Shown piece by piece: positions 25,021-38,526 of a stretch of 64,000 nt of DNA. The DNA lies in contig OX419759.1 in assembly GCA_948567375.1 (NCBI GenBank), positions 2,147,303-2,211,302 of the forward strand, read 5' to 3'. Numbering within the stretch: the stretch's first letter is position 1; the number at the start of each line of letters is the position of its first letter. The translations under genes and the position numbers were made by a program. This DNA comes from Lunularia cruciata (taxonomy: Eukaryota; Streptophyta; Marchantiopsida; Lunulariales; Lunulariaceae). The notes under the pieces were generated by a model, which did not search any database, was not told the DNA's origin, and worked only from the letters and a program-made list of their open reading frames with translations.

Positions 25021-25135
25021 TTTTATAAAAAGTAAATGAAGAACTTCTTTCTCACAAAGTGGATGCTCATACTCACTTCTGTAATATGTGATATCTTTCT
25101 TGTTTCTTCAAGGATACCATCGTGTTACTGTGATC

Positions 25136-25533
25136 ATGGCACTCGCGATGGAGTATGTTTTAGCCTTTGGTTTTCTACTTTCCATATTTGCTAATGAAGA
25201 TGTGGCTGGAACTCGTCTTCAGAAAGTGGAAGGAGCTGATATAAGTACGAAGAATATCATTCAATTAGAATATGCACGAGGTCAAAACCAGCCGGCAGAA
25301 TCTCTAACCAAAACGCATTTCGTTGGAAGAGAGCATGCCGAAGGTTAAAGCTAGCAGTCAGTTTCTATAATTCGCCATACACATTTTTTCTTGCAGTATG
25401 GGAATTCGAAGGGCATTTCATGTCTGGAATTTCGCCATGTTCAAGTCCATTCAAACCATCAGGTTTAAGCTGTCCTGGTCTAGAATGCTTTGCTGATTAT
25501 TGTCGGAATACAAATTCTCTTCCTTATAAATAG
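25136..25533 (+). CDS. Paralogue of the cysteine-rich protein, possible short intron or pseudogene
   Basis: Aligned to the gene at 1734-2114, the start is MALAMEYVL at 25136, within a signal-peptide-like start. Exon 1 would be 25136-25343 and exon 2 25397-25533, joined by a 53-nt GT..AG intron with a TTTTTTCTTGCAG acceptor, giving 114 residues. The unspliced frame hits TAA and TAG just after 25343. The 'intron' is similar at nucleotide level to coding sequence in the paralogue, and exon 2 then runs in a shifted frame caused by a net 4-base loss. In the spliced product only four of six cysteines remain (PC, SC, EC, YC); the first cysteine and one of the CC pair are gone. Either a new intron bypassed damage, or this is a pseudogene with a fortuitous splice pair. 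A 53-nt intron is short for plants, favouring doubt. Confidence 0.45.
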
Positions 25534-25574
25534 CTAGGATATTTTAGGTGCGGGAGGGTAGATTCCTCATGTAG

Positions 25575-25702
25575 GGCGGATTTCTCATATCAATACTATT
25601 GGGCCTCGCCCATTCTATCCATTCTACCTCTTTTGTCTCTCCCTTGTACGGCTTGATGGGCCCTTCCCATCCTTCTTGTTCTTGGGTTCGATGTGGTCGC
25701 TT
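25575..25702 (-). repeat. Dispersed GGCGACCGCG repeat, long copy
   Basis: Reverse-complement copy with a GATGGGAAGGGCCCATCAAGCCG core, then TACAAGGGAGAGACAAAA and CAATAGTATTGATATGAGAAAT. Begins about 40 bp after the stop of the cysteine-rich paralogue. Its GGCGACC end is diverged (AGCGACCACATCGAAC). Confidence 0.85.
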
Positions 25703-26576
25703 TCCCCTTCCTCATAAATGATTTATCTTGAATAAATCACTTATCTAATATAGTGGGATAAAGATAACTACTTATGTAGAATGAGCAGTTCTTTCAATCT
25801 CGTTTCTAATCTCAGTTTTCAATTCTCATCTCATGCCCCAATTTTGGCACCTCAAGTTGGCGTGGTGCAGGAGTCCTACTTGGCACTGAACTTCGAGATT
25901 AACTAGACTATGTTCAATTCCTCAGAGAACATGACCGGTCATGTATATTTATCGTGGTTGGTAACTCTCAATTCTTTTGTAGTTGAGGACTTTTGAATCG
26001 ACTATCACATATATGCTTTGGAGAACAATACATTCCTATTTGGATCTTGAGAAGACCAAATTGTATACGGGTCCCAGAAATACAAAATGCAAAATGAGTT
26101 TGTTACTAAGTGGCCAATGGACACCGGCAGTGATATGACCGATTAACCATAACTCTATAATCAAACCCCCAAGTATCCGTGCACTTCCAAACACACTCAA
26201 AAGCGTAACTTTAGACTGTTAACCTTTCGGCCAAAGAATACCTCCTATACATGGTGAACCTTAAACACTGAATCACTCCTTTCAGTTATCAAAGGAGGAT
26301 CATTGCAACCCCGAGGATGAGGTAAGAGCAAATTCTACCAGACTAATGGTCTGCCCACTCTCGATTGAAACCGGTCGTAATATGTCCACGCGCAACATAG
26401 GGAGCATGGTCCCAACCATCGTTCTTTCTTTGTTGAACTAATGCAAACAGCTGCCAGTAGCTTCTACTCGTAAGCACGGTACGTAGTTTTCTTGAGAAGG
26501 AGATTGCATGTAGCACCTACAACAGACATTTGATATAAGGAGTGTCGTCGATTCCAAAGAATTGTTGAGTGACAAA
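25703..26576. other. Intergenic, includes COQ5 3' flank
   Basis: No supported gene. The part next to 26576 is expected to carry the COQ5 3' untranslated region. Confidence 0.4.
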
Positions 26577-29334
<2,758 letters not shown>

Positions 29335-30770
29335 CGTTCCCCCGTTTCTCTTCGCAGTCCTCTGTTTCTCGTCGCGTATACAATATCAGCACAGGAAAGC
29401 CTCCGCATTGCAGAAAGAGATCTGCGTAGTTTATGACTGCGCAGTTTCTTCAAGAAATGTGCAAACACCAACCACGTTCCTATCTTTACGTCAGTATTTA
29501 TTCCGACGTTTACGTCCGCCACTTTGACGGAATGCAATATACGTTAAAGCTCAGTTGGATCTAACTTTGACGTTTCAGGGTGGCTCTACCAAATCTTTGG
29601 AAGAAGATTGGGATTGGATTGTACAGTCTAGCCATGTTCAGGAGTTGTTCAGTCGGATTGAATCCTGGATCTGGTTTAGAGATTCAGGGTAATGTTACAA
29701 ATCTCTGAAAATGTATTGGATTCCGATTGTATCGTCTTTCTTTCGTGTTCAGGATTTAAGCTGCTTGAAGCTTTCTGGAAAGGACTTGGACATTCACTTT
29801 CTGGACAAGAAGTTAAAAACCTATTGTAATGGTTTATTATGGTGCAAGCAGCTGATCTATAACCATCCAAATCTCTGTAAATATTCAGGACCTCATGTGC
29901 AACTGCTGCTGTCATGAATCTTGCTGGGGTCGGGTCGTGAGCTCTCGGTGCGTAGTAGAAAAAGCGTCTTAGACGGTTAGGTTACTTGAACTGATTTCTA
30001 AACTTGCCAGTGTTACCGTAGAGTTGGAAGAGAGGTGAAAATGTTTCTGTTGAGCTGCATTACTGTAATATTGACAGGACGAAAGCATCCGCGTCAGAAT
30101 TATTTGAGATGATCAACCGCTCCTTTGTATGTTGTCTTCCTCCGATAATGAGTAGCGAAGACCAACGGACGGTAGAAAGCTGAAAGCAATATTGCAAGTG
30201 GTTCAAAGCACCAGCAGGGAGACTAATAATCTTCTCGTAAATTGAAGAGCCAAATTCTTAATTGAGAATGATCGAATGCTAGTTCAGAATTTGTTAATGC
30301 AAGTGTCCTGTAAGCCTGCCAACACAGCAAATACCTGTAGATAACATCTGTAAATCTATAAATAAAATTGAGAAACTGATCCGATATGTTCAGCATCATA
30401 ACGGCCAAGTGCGAAGTAGAAGTTTTGGCTGTCCATATTGAATATCAGGTATAGCTTCAGTGCCTTCGCTAACAGCTGCTTGCGAACAGGGAGGTCATGC
30501 AGTGTGCTCCCTGATTCCACGCAGCTGTCTCGGTGTGCCGTTGGCTGCCTCTGATCTTGCAGGACAATAGGTTGGTAAAGAGGTTGCTGTTACCCGTGGA
30601 ATTCACCGTTCAAAAGCTACCCCACATGAATACTGCTTACTGGCTGGTCCCTTTCACGTCAAACTTAATTTCTCCGTTAGAAGATCTTGTCTTCTGATAC
30701 TGACAGCAACTGCAATTAGCTGGAGCTTTGTTAATTTTACATTTTCCACCTGTACCTCAATTGAGACACA
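29335..30770. other. Intergenic, COQ5 5' flank
   Basis: Upstream of COQ5; ACGT-type motifs (GACGTTTACGTCC) at about 29510-29518. Otherwise no supported gene. Confidence 0.4.
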
Positions 30771-30773
30771 GAA

Positions 30774-31060
30774 GATTTACCGAGAGTTCGTTTCGCGCTT
30801 CTAAACTTCATCCCACCAGCCTTCTCATGTTACCTTACTTTGAGCATTCATGCAAACATTTGAATCCACAGATTAACTGCATGAATTGATAGTGAATAGG
30901 AAGATTCACCACGAGATCGATCCAGAGTTCGTTTCGCGCTTTTCTCCCTCAGCCTTCTGAAGTAATCTTACTTTTCTCTTTCATGCAAAAATTTAAATTC
31001 ACGGTTGGCCTGCATGAATTGAAGTGAATTCGAAGATTCACCAAGAGATCGTTCCAGGGT
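30774..31060. repeat. Tandem repeat, about 130-bp unit
   Basis: Copies 30774-30902 and 30903-31034, with a partial third from 31035. Each has GATT.ACC.GAGA, GAGTTCGTTTCGCGCTT, CAGCCTTCT, TCATGCAAA.ATTT and CTGCATGAATTGA. Confidence 0.85.
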
Positions 31061-33439
31061 CCCCTGCACCCGCTCTCTAAAACATTTGGCTATAATAAGT
31101 ATCTTACTTCAAGCAACTTTGAGTTCGAAATTTACCGGTATACAGTAAGTAACTTCCGCTTGTGATTTGCTCTGCTTCTCCAATTCCTTCGGCCAACAAT
31201 GTGTCCCAAATCTTGGTGCGCGTCCGAAATAGCTGCAAGGATTATGGATCGACACGCTAATAGAACAGTTCGACTTACCCTGGGCACTGGTACCGTGTGC
31301 GACGACCTTCCTCTTCTGACTTAAGCACACAAGAACACCGAATCTCAACTCTACGTCGTACAATCTGGCTGAAGTTCAACGCCTTGTCAGGGATCAGGCC
31401 ACTTGATTTGTAGCTCTCCAGCCAAAACACCGCCGCTTCATAAGGTTCCCACTGTGCAGTTGAAAAGTTCATTGTTACTTGTACAAGACTTAGTTTCTCG
31501 CTATTCTTCCTTACGCGTGATCAAAATACTTTAGATTACTCTCGAATGCTGCCCGATTTCACGGGATCTTGATTTTAACATTCTTGCTTCTTGAAATTTT
31601 CAAGCCTTAATAGACCTCCATCGAAGAGAAAGTAAAAGTCGTGTTCCGGTTTTGTTAGCAATGACAAGTCTAGCGTTTGCACGGGCTCTTGATGCGCTGG
31701 AGAGCATTCGTCTCGTTTCCCCACAAGCTGCTTACGTGAATTATTGTCATCGTTAACACGAACAAATCACAACATAATAAGCTGCATCAGAAAATGTCTA
31801 GAATTCTGGCTTTGCGTTCTTAGTGGGACGCTGAGAACGCAAAGCCAGCAAGAATTTGACGGACATGACTTAGTAACAGTGAAGATCGCTGAAGCTCGAC
31901 CGGTATGCGCACACGACATCATCAATCGGAACACTCGGCTGCAACTCCGGGGGTTGATTTTGCGCGTTGTCAACTCGAAGATTTTGGAGGTCTACAGAAA
32001 GAAACTCGCTGGACAAGGAAAGAACGCGTTGAGCACAGAATGCGGTGGAGATTGTAAAACAAACAGGCTACCAAAAGTAGGGTCAACTGGAATGAGAGCA
32101 ATTCTGTTGTTCTGAGTCAAAGACCGGACAGCAGAAGCTACAATGCAAATCAGTGTTCCTGCATACTCCTTCTGCGCCGCTCAGTCTGCTTACACAACTT
32201 CTTGAGATCGCAGAGTTTTCGATCTCCAAGTCCACTTGGCCATGCTAGCGCGACGATTGAGCATCATCATTTCCGCACAGGAGTTGACGCTGTCACCTTT
32301 TCCCGGCTGAGCACAGCTTCACCAGATTTTAGAACTCATTTTGATTGACTTCCTGCTAGAACCTCCCCCGGAACTGCAATGGATCGGTTTTCTAGACCCT
32401 GGGGTTTAAAGACGTTGCTGTAGCACTCGTGCTGCTACCATTGCAGAATAATCCTTCAATGCACAGCTGTATCTGCTGCAAGGGGCATTGCTGCATTTTT
32501 TCTCTAGTGGTGACTGCATACTCTCGCACAGAAAGCGGGTTGATTGCAAAGTTTGGGCCCGCCCATGGGAATCAACTTTCAAGCTCCTCTTCACTCACTG
32601 TGACGGACCAGAGGCAAGAATGAACTTGTTCGATCTAGTCGGTGCCACAATACTAAGTGTAGCGCCAATGAGTGCAGAAGAATCAGTCTTACCAAACAGC
32701 CAAGGTGATACCGCCAGCATCACCCAAATTCTCTGACAAGCTCGCATGCAAACAGGAAGATGAATCGGTTCACCTAGGTCGTTCGGAAATTTTGAAAAGT
32801 GAGGCATGTAACAATCAAGTTGGATTCTCTAGGCAGGGCGTGTAAGTGTCAAAATACATGTCACACGAAGAACGATAAGAGAGCGGCAGGGATTGGATGA
32901 TAAAAAAATTTGCATGATAGGACGTTTTATAATACACGTATCTTCCCAAGAAGGCCTTCGCTTATGTACATTCTCAGGCAGCAGGTAGACGACTTCCGAG
33001 AGGTGCTGCCAAGTGCGCATCCCTTCGTCTCCTATCCGATGGCTACATGTATTTTATGATCGACAGGCCTATATGTTACAATGGTGAACGTCTATCGATA
33101 AGGATGACGTCCGCCGTCCTGAACGTACTAACAAATTCACTTGGAACATCTGAGGATAAGTATATCACCCGCTCGAACGGGACAGAGTGCTGCAATGGCA
33201 GAAGGAGAGAGAGAACTTCTCGGCAGCAACTTCAAAGTGCTGCGGCATCCGTTTGCCAGCCTTGATGTAGGCCACAAAGGTCCGAACAACTAACAAAAAC
33301 ACCATCATGATTTTGACTGATGCTCGCTGTATCCTAAACTAGAAAAACCCCGTCATATGTACACCTCAGGATGAGAAAGGACAAAATTGTAACACCGGGT
33401 AGATTCCGTCAGTGCTGCTAAGTGTATAGAGTGTCAATA
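31061..33439. other. Intergenic between COQ5 and SAUR
   Basis: Several 60-120 codon frames (for example 31275-31472 minus and 31744-32115 plus) show no recognised domain. The latter crosses the inverted repeat at 31806. Possible small orphan genes cannot be excluded. Confidence 0.35.
31806..31848. repeat. Near-perfect 18-bp inverted repeat, 7-base loop
   Basis: Arms CTGGCTTTGCGTTCTTAG (31806-31823) and 31831-31848 pair at 17 of 18 positions; the exception would be a G-U pair in RNA. Confidence 0.9.
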
Positions 33440-34204
33440 TCAACACTCGTCCGATTCATATGAACTGCCCTCGTCATCTGCTTCTGCTTCAGCGTTCCGC
33501 AGTTCGGTCGCCCTCATGTTCTCGTCGACCATTTTCACAACTTGGAGAAACAATGCCGGGTCGCAAATTATAGCAAAACCTCCTTTGGTCGCGTATCCGT
33601 CACCGAATTCATCCTCCGAGCACTTGAGCAGAACCTGGAAGAGGTGGTGAGAAAGAAGGTCCTTGCTGATCACGTATTTGACCCTGTTGGTTCGCTTAAC
33701 TCCAACATATACAGTCATGTAATCCTCCGCCGATTTGCCAGAAGGTACTTTCTCTAGCAATACCGGCCTCCTTTCATCCACACCTGCGGAAGATTTTGTT
33801 CTCTTGCTGTGACCGTGGCGTTTCCCGAAAACGACGCAAGTCGGTCTCTTCGCGTGGTGGTGTGATCTTCTGCTGGTTGCAATACTTCCGTTTGATGATA
33901 GAGTGGAGGAAGAGGAAGAGGTTGAAGTTGGCGTAGAGCAAGTGGAGGTATCGGTGCTCCTCGGTGTTCTGGGGGAATCGCAGACGGGGGATCCCGGAGC
34001 GGAGTGGGAAGTGGGAGACAGATGCGCAATGCGAGTAGTCATTGTGACAAATGACTTAGAAAATTGACTCAAGGACAATCCCTTGGAGAAAAATTGCTGC
34101 CTCTTGGAGCGCAGCTTCTCCGCAACTTCATTTTCAGGTGTGGCCATGTTGATGTTGCAAGATTTGCTGATCCTCTCCGACCGTCTCAGAACTGGAGTTG
34201 CCAT
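33440..34204 (-). CDS. SAUR-family auxin-responsive protein with long N-terminal extension
   Basis: Single-exon, 254 residues. The SAUR core (about 154-228) is recognisable: SAEDYMTVYVGVKR, then RVKYVISKDLLSHHLFQVLL, then EDEFGDGYATKGGFAIICDPALF. SAUR proteins act in auxin-driven growth, classically by binding and inhibiting PP2C.D phosphatases; that role is family knowledge, not seen here. Typical SAURs are about 90-180 residues. Here a 150-residue extension precedes the core: a basic start, a Ser/Thr/Pro-rich stretch (about 62-110) and a basic His/Arg patch (about 111-136). An acidic tail (239-254) ends the protein. A second in-frame methionine at residue 20 (MATPENE) is an alternative start. 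Lack of introns is usual for the family. Two TGTCTC elements lie upstream (34318 and 34463) inside a duplicated block, suggesting auxin control. Confidence 0.92.
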   Translation of the reverse strand: MATPVLRRSERISKSCNINMATPENEVAEKLRSKRQQFFSKGLSLSQFSKSFVTMTTRIAHLSPTSHSAPGSPVCDSPRTPRSTDTSTCSTPTSTSSSSSTLSSNGSIATSRRSHHHAKRPTCVVFGKRHGHSKRTKSSAGVDERRPVLLEKVPSGKSAEDYMTVYVGVKRTNRVKYVISKDLLSHHLFQVLLKCSEDEFGDGYATKGGFAIICDPALFLQVVKMVDENMRATELRNAEAEADDEGSSYESDEC

Positions 34205-34290
34205 CCGAACTATATGAATGAACCAATTCGTGCTGCTTCCGCACCCTCTTCAATCAACTTCCTCTTCTACTTTCCTTCACGGACTATCTA

Positions 34291-34535
34291 ACAACTACTC
34301 AGCTCCTTACTGAATCGTGTCTCCTCCTTACTAATCGTTGAAGTTCCTCGCATTACTTGAACCTGCTGCCGTGTGACGTACTCAGGGCACCAAAAAAATC
34401 CTCTACGCTTCCCAATCAAAGCCCCTGACTGATTAACGACTACTCAATAGCTTTTTGAATCGTGTCTCCTGCGTCCATAAATGTTCTAAATTCCGCGCAT
34501 TCTGTAAAAGGAGAAGGTGAATTGACTGCTGCCGT
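34291..34535. promoter_or_regulatory. Duplicated SAUR-upstream block, each copy with TGTCTC
   Basis: Copy A about 34291-34376 and copy B about 34436-34535 share ACTACTCA, TGAATCGTGTCTCCT, CG.GCATT and CTGCTGCCGTGT in the same order. Each holds TGTCTC, the canonical auxin response element (34318-34323 and 34463-34468), about 115 and 260 bp from the SAUR start codon. The function is inferred. Confidence 0.6.
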
Positions 34536-37500
34536 GTTGAGAATCCACAGGATGGAATTGGAATGAATGACTGCAGAGAATACTCGAGGTGGTCATAAAG
34601 AGGAACCAGCCGGTGCTGTTCCCAGCAAGGTGGCGGCTCCGCCTTCGCTACGTTGACAATATGCCACGCGTCAGCGCGCATTCTGCTGTGGCCAGCGATG
34701 CGAACAACCTTTCTCTTTTGGACCCTTCCTTCCTACAGGTCCGTGCGTAGGTCCCCGTGAGCCCGACCGACTCGGTAACCGGCTCTTACCGGCAACGGTC
34801 ACATGGTTGTTCTCATTCCCCAACGTCTCAACCACACCAAAGCCGGCGCCGGCCCGTCATTTTCCTGGCCGACCTTTTTCCTTCTGCCCGCCCATACCGG
34901 CCCAGTAAGACAACTGATAGAATCCCGTCCCTGGGACTTTACGTCGTTCTGGCCGCGCTTTTTAGTTCTACTCCTATGGCTCTTCGTGGAGCCGGACTGC
35001 GCTTTTGAACGGCATTGTATTTATTCATTGTCGTATTTAAATTCCTTACTTTCTACCGAATAGTTGCGCACGAGATATTTCTTGCCTTTCCTCTTAAACC
35101 TACTTCTAGTACGTATTTGTAGTTTATGCTGCATTTTTCTTACGGTCGTTTGGCTCTAGGAGTACGGAGAGGCTTAGGAATTACGTCAAACGATTCTTGA
35201 GCAGTGACGGCGACGTCAGTAACTTGAAGGAACGACCAAGCGAGAGACCAAGGTTGAACCTGGTTGAAAAGCCAGGTGTCGACCAGTTAGACGTCAACCA
35301 TAGTCGAAGTTTCAGTACCGGATCGGCGGTAAGGATGTGGCAGGGACCTGCCAACCACGTAGCACCAGACCACCACAAAGCTTCTAACAGTGGGTGAGAA
35401 GTACAAGTCAGCCCAGCAGGTCCTTGGGTATCAAGCAGCGGGTGCGTGGGCGAGAACATTGGCACAGTAAGGGTGATCCAGATGTCAATGTCAACTGGTT
35501 CTGGCTATAGTGACTCCTCCACAGGACCACCCACAACTAGATTACATAGCACGAAAATTTCCAATAGAATCTAAGACTCATGTATTTCCATGATAGCAAT
35601 AAAGCATCTTGTTCCGGTCTTCTTTTTCTTGATCAAATTCCAGTGTACTGGGGAAAATCTGGTGGCGCTCGTTTAATGGTATTTCGCGAAAAGCGGCTGT
35701 CGCATCAACTTGTCAACTTGGAGGGGTTATATCTCCACTTGTATGGTTGATGGATCTTAATGGTGCGTGCATAGAAGATCGTTTCCTATACCAACGAAAG
35801 TCATGCATATATTGAACTATGTAAGTGAATTTTGAGGACAGGAAACACGTTTAATCTTGACATGAATAGACGAGATCTGCACCTGCATCTCATTATCTAA
35901 GTTCTGCACAAACACAACCTGATAAATGAATGAAGTCGTCTGGAGCTCATGCTCGAAAGTTTATGTTTTCTGCTGTTTGTTTAATGATACTCCAATGACT
36001 TTGAGTCGAGGCTCGTTCGAATGATATTATCTGAAGAGAAGCACCAAAGAATGTTTTGGACCTACCACATGGTGTGTTTCGTTCACATGGACCACGTTGC
36101 CAACATTCCACATGCATGTCTTTTCTCTGTTTCTCTAATGTATCTACCTACAATATATTGAATTCTACTTTTCTTGATTTTGCAAGATGCGAGCTTCAAA
36201 AGGCATATTGTTATCTTAGAATCTTGTAAAACCTTTGCAAGGTTTGAACTTGGTTGCCAAGTTTTCCTTACCTTTATGGTCATTCACTAGAGCTTCCAGC
36301 AACTTCAGGATTTCAGGATCCACCCTTCATTGGGTGACTTCGTCCGTCCACGACATCTAAAAGTGAATAGCACTACGTCACGATATTGAAACCAAAAGAC
36401 TAATTTGACTAGGCTTCAAACGCGTAAGGATAACTTTCCAGATATTGGTATGGAAACCCATTCGGACTCAACAGCTACTTGACCTACTCCTTGCAACTTT
36501 CCAGATTACTAGTATGGAAGCCCATTCGAATTGAACATAAAATGCTTTGCAACTTTCCCTTCATGCGTATTCAAAATAAACAGCTTGACTCCTTTCCGAC
36601 TTCTCAAATTACAGGGATGTAGTCTCAATCGCATCAAATTAGCAACTAATGACCTACTTATTGCTGGTTCTGTATGCAGTCGCTCATATATCATATATAA
36701 TGACCAGTTCATTTCAGCCAAGTGTCATAACTAGCAGCGGACGGCTTTTTTAAGGCTTGTTAAACCCCACCTTGGTTTAATCGTGCAGAAGTTAATGCAC
36801 TGTCGACAAGGAAGTTCCCAATTTTTTATTCGTGACATGTCCCATTGTCCCTTGACGGCTGTAGTGTTCTCGATCATGCTTCTCTCTCCTTCGTATTCAA
36901 GCAGCAGACAACCCCGCCTCGAGTCGGCTGCTGATGTTGTTTTTCATACTTCACGTACGTCCCTCGATCCAGCGAAAACAGCGCACAAGCAACTCGTGGT
37001 TGCCATCTGATTCACACTTAAACTCGGGCTCTTCGAGGGCTCCTGTTTATCCTTATAATGATTGATTAAGCCTCCTGCGAACGACTTCTGAAAACTCTAC
37101 ATTTTTGAGTTGAAAGCTGATTCCAAATGGCTGCTCGTAAGAGGTGAACCCCATATTATTCAAAGTGAAAGTTCTTTTGTCATTTGTTTTTAGTCGTCCC
37201 TGCTTGAGAATAGTGATTGCCGGAAGCCAGTTGTCGCGATTTTTTTGCTCACAACTTGCCATGTTCTTTTGTGGGGGTAATGTGGGTGGCGGGGGTGGAC
37301 AGACATTTGCACACAGATTCAGATAGTGATCTCGTTGGGGCTCGTCATGTTAAGTTCGTGTCCAGATTGTGCGCGCATCTGCAATGTGTACCTTTTCATG
37401 GTGGAGGCTGCTAATGCTTGATGCTTTCGGACATTGTTCCTCAGCTTATTTGTGACTTAACAAACAATACCTGGTCTTCCTCTCCTTTCTCCTAGCAACT

Positions 37501-38460
37501 TGTTGATACTTTCTCCTGGGATGTGGCCAATACGATCTAGTATTGTTACAATGACAACTAGTACAATGAGCAACTTAATCCAGTATGATAGGCAAGTTGT
37601 CCAGGTCGAGGTTGGTATATGAAAAGACAATATTGAGGAGTCCTCGTTTAAGATGGTGAATCTCTGGATTGTGTGAACTTGCATGTACATATGTAGATTA
37701 AGGCAAGTGATATATGGCCCCAGTTATTCGCCCACATCAATGAAGTTATCTTATATTAATTAAACGATGAGTGAGAAGAAGTGATTGTTGGATCACGTTG
37801 TCCACTTTCTGAATTCACGAAGTGTATTGCTGTGTTGGAAGGAGCTATTATGTATTCCTTTCTGAACTACGGATTCGTCTCTCGATTGAAGTTTGTTTCT
37901 TCCTCAAAGCCATGAACAACTGTAAATGCTGTCCTAGTCTTTCTCCCAGCTAGCTCAAGTCAGAGAGTTTCCATTTGAGGTTGGACAGATGAGTGATCCA
38001 GCCGAGTGGGACACAGTTCCCCTTCCTACTTAGATACTACGCCCTTGAAAGGACAGAAGCCGTCGTCAAGATTCCTGGAAAAATTCATCGGATATGATCC
38101 CTCTCCAATATTCTGGCTGTTTAGTTCTTTTCACTTAGACTTTTCGACTGCTGATTTATAGTACACGCGGTCTTTATCCAACTCATTTGATATTCTCTTT
38201 TCAGTCACATTCATAGAAGCTAGCTTGACAAGTGGACACCTTCCAGTTCAAATATACTAGCCTTCAAGATTCTTAGGTTGATGGAGATACCTATTCTCTG
38301 CAGGCTTCTATATGCAGTAGCATAAGTCTATGGATTTTTACTTCGGCAACTTACCCTTTTACAGGATGTATTCCGACGAAACTCCCAGCTTTTGCTTGTC
38401 AAAATTTGCAAGCTAGCACTTTTCACCTGCGTGATGCGCGAATTGGCTTACGGTAGTACG
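34536..38460. other. Intergenic, nothing supported
   Basis: About 4 kb with many short open frames on both strands and no recognised domain. 35197-35397 (plus) is open but looks unsupported. Confidence 0.35.
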
Positions 38461-38464
38461 GTAG

Positions 38465-38525
38465 TATCGGAAGTACGGTAGAATAGTGGCCAAAGGCTGG
38501 CCACTATGCTACCGTACTTCCGATA
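38465..38525. repeat. Near-perfect 28-bp inverted repeat, 5-base loop
   Basis: Arms 38465-38492 and 38498-38525 pair at 27 of 28 positions with loop AAGGC. The left arm is preceded by short CGGTAGTA tandem copies. Confidence 0.95.
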
Positions 38526-38526
38526 T

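Noticed and set aside
29676-29917. Opposed overlapping frames upstream of COQ5
   Set aside because: Neither shows a domain, a splice partner or a codon pattern that favours it.
31744-32115. 123-codon frame as a new gene
   Set aside because: No homology recognised and it crosses a palindrome that generates open sequence; left as unsupported.
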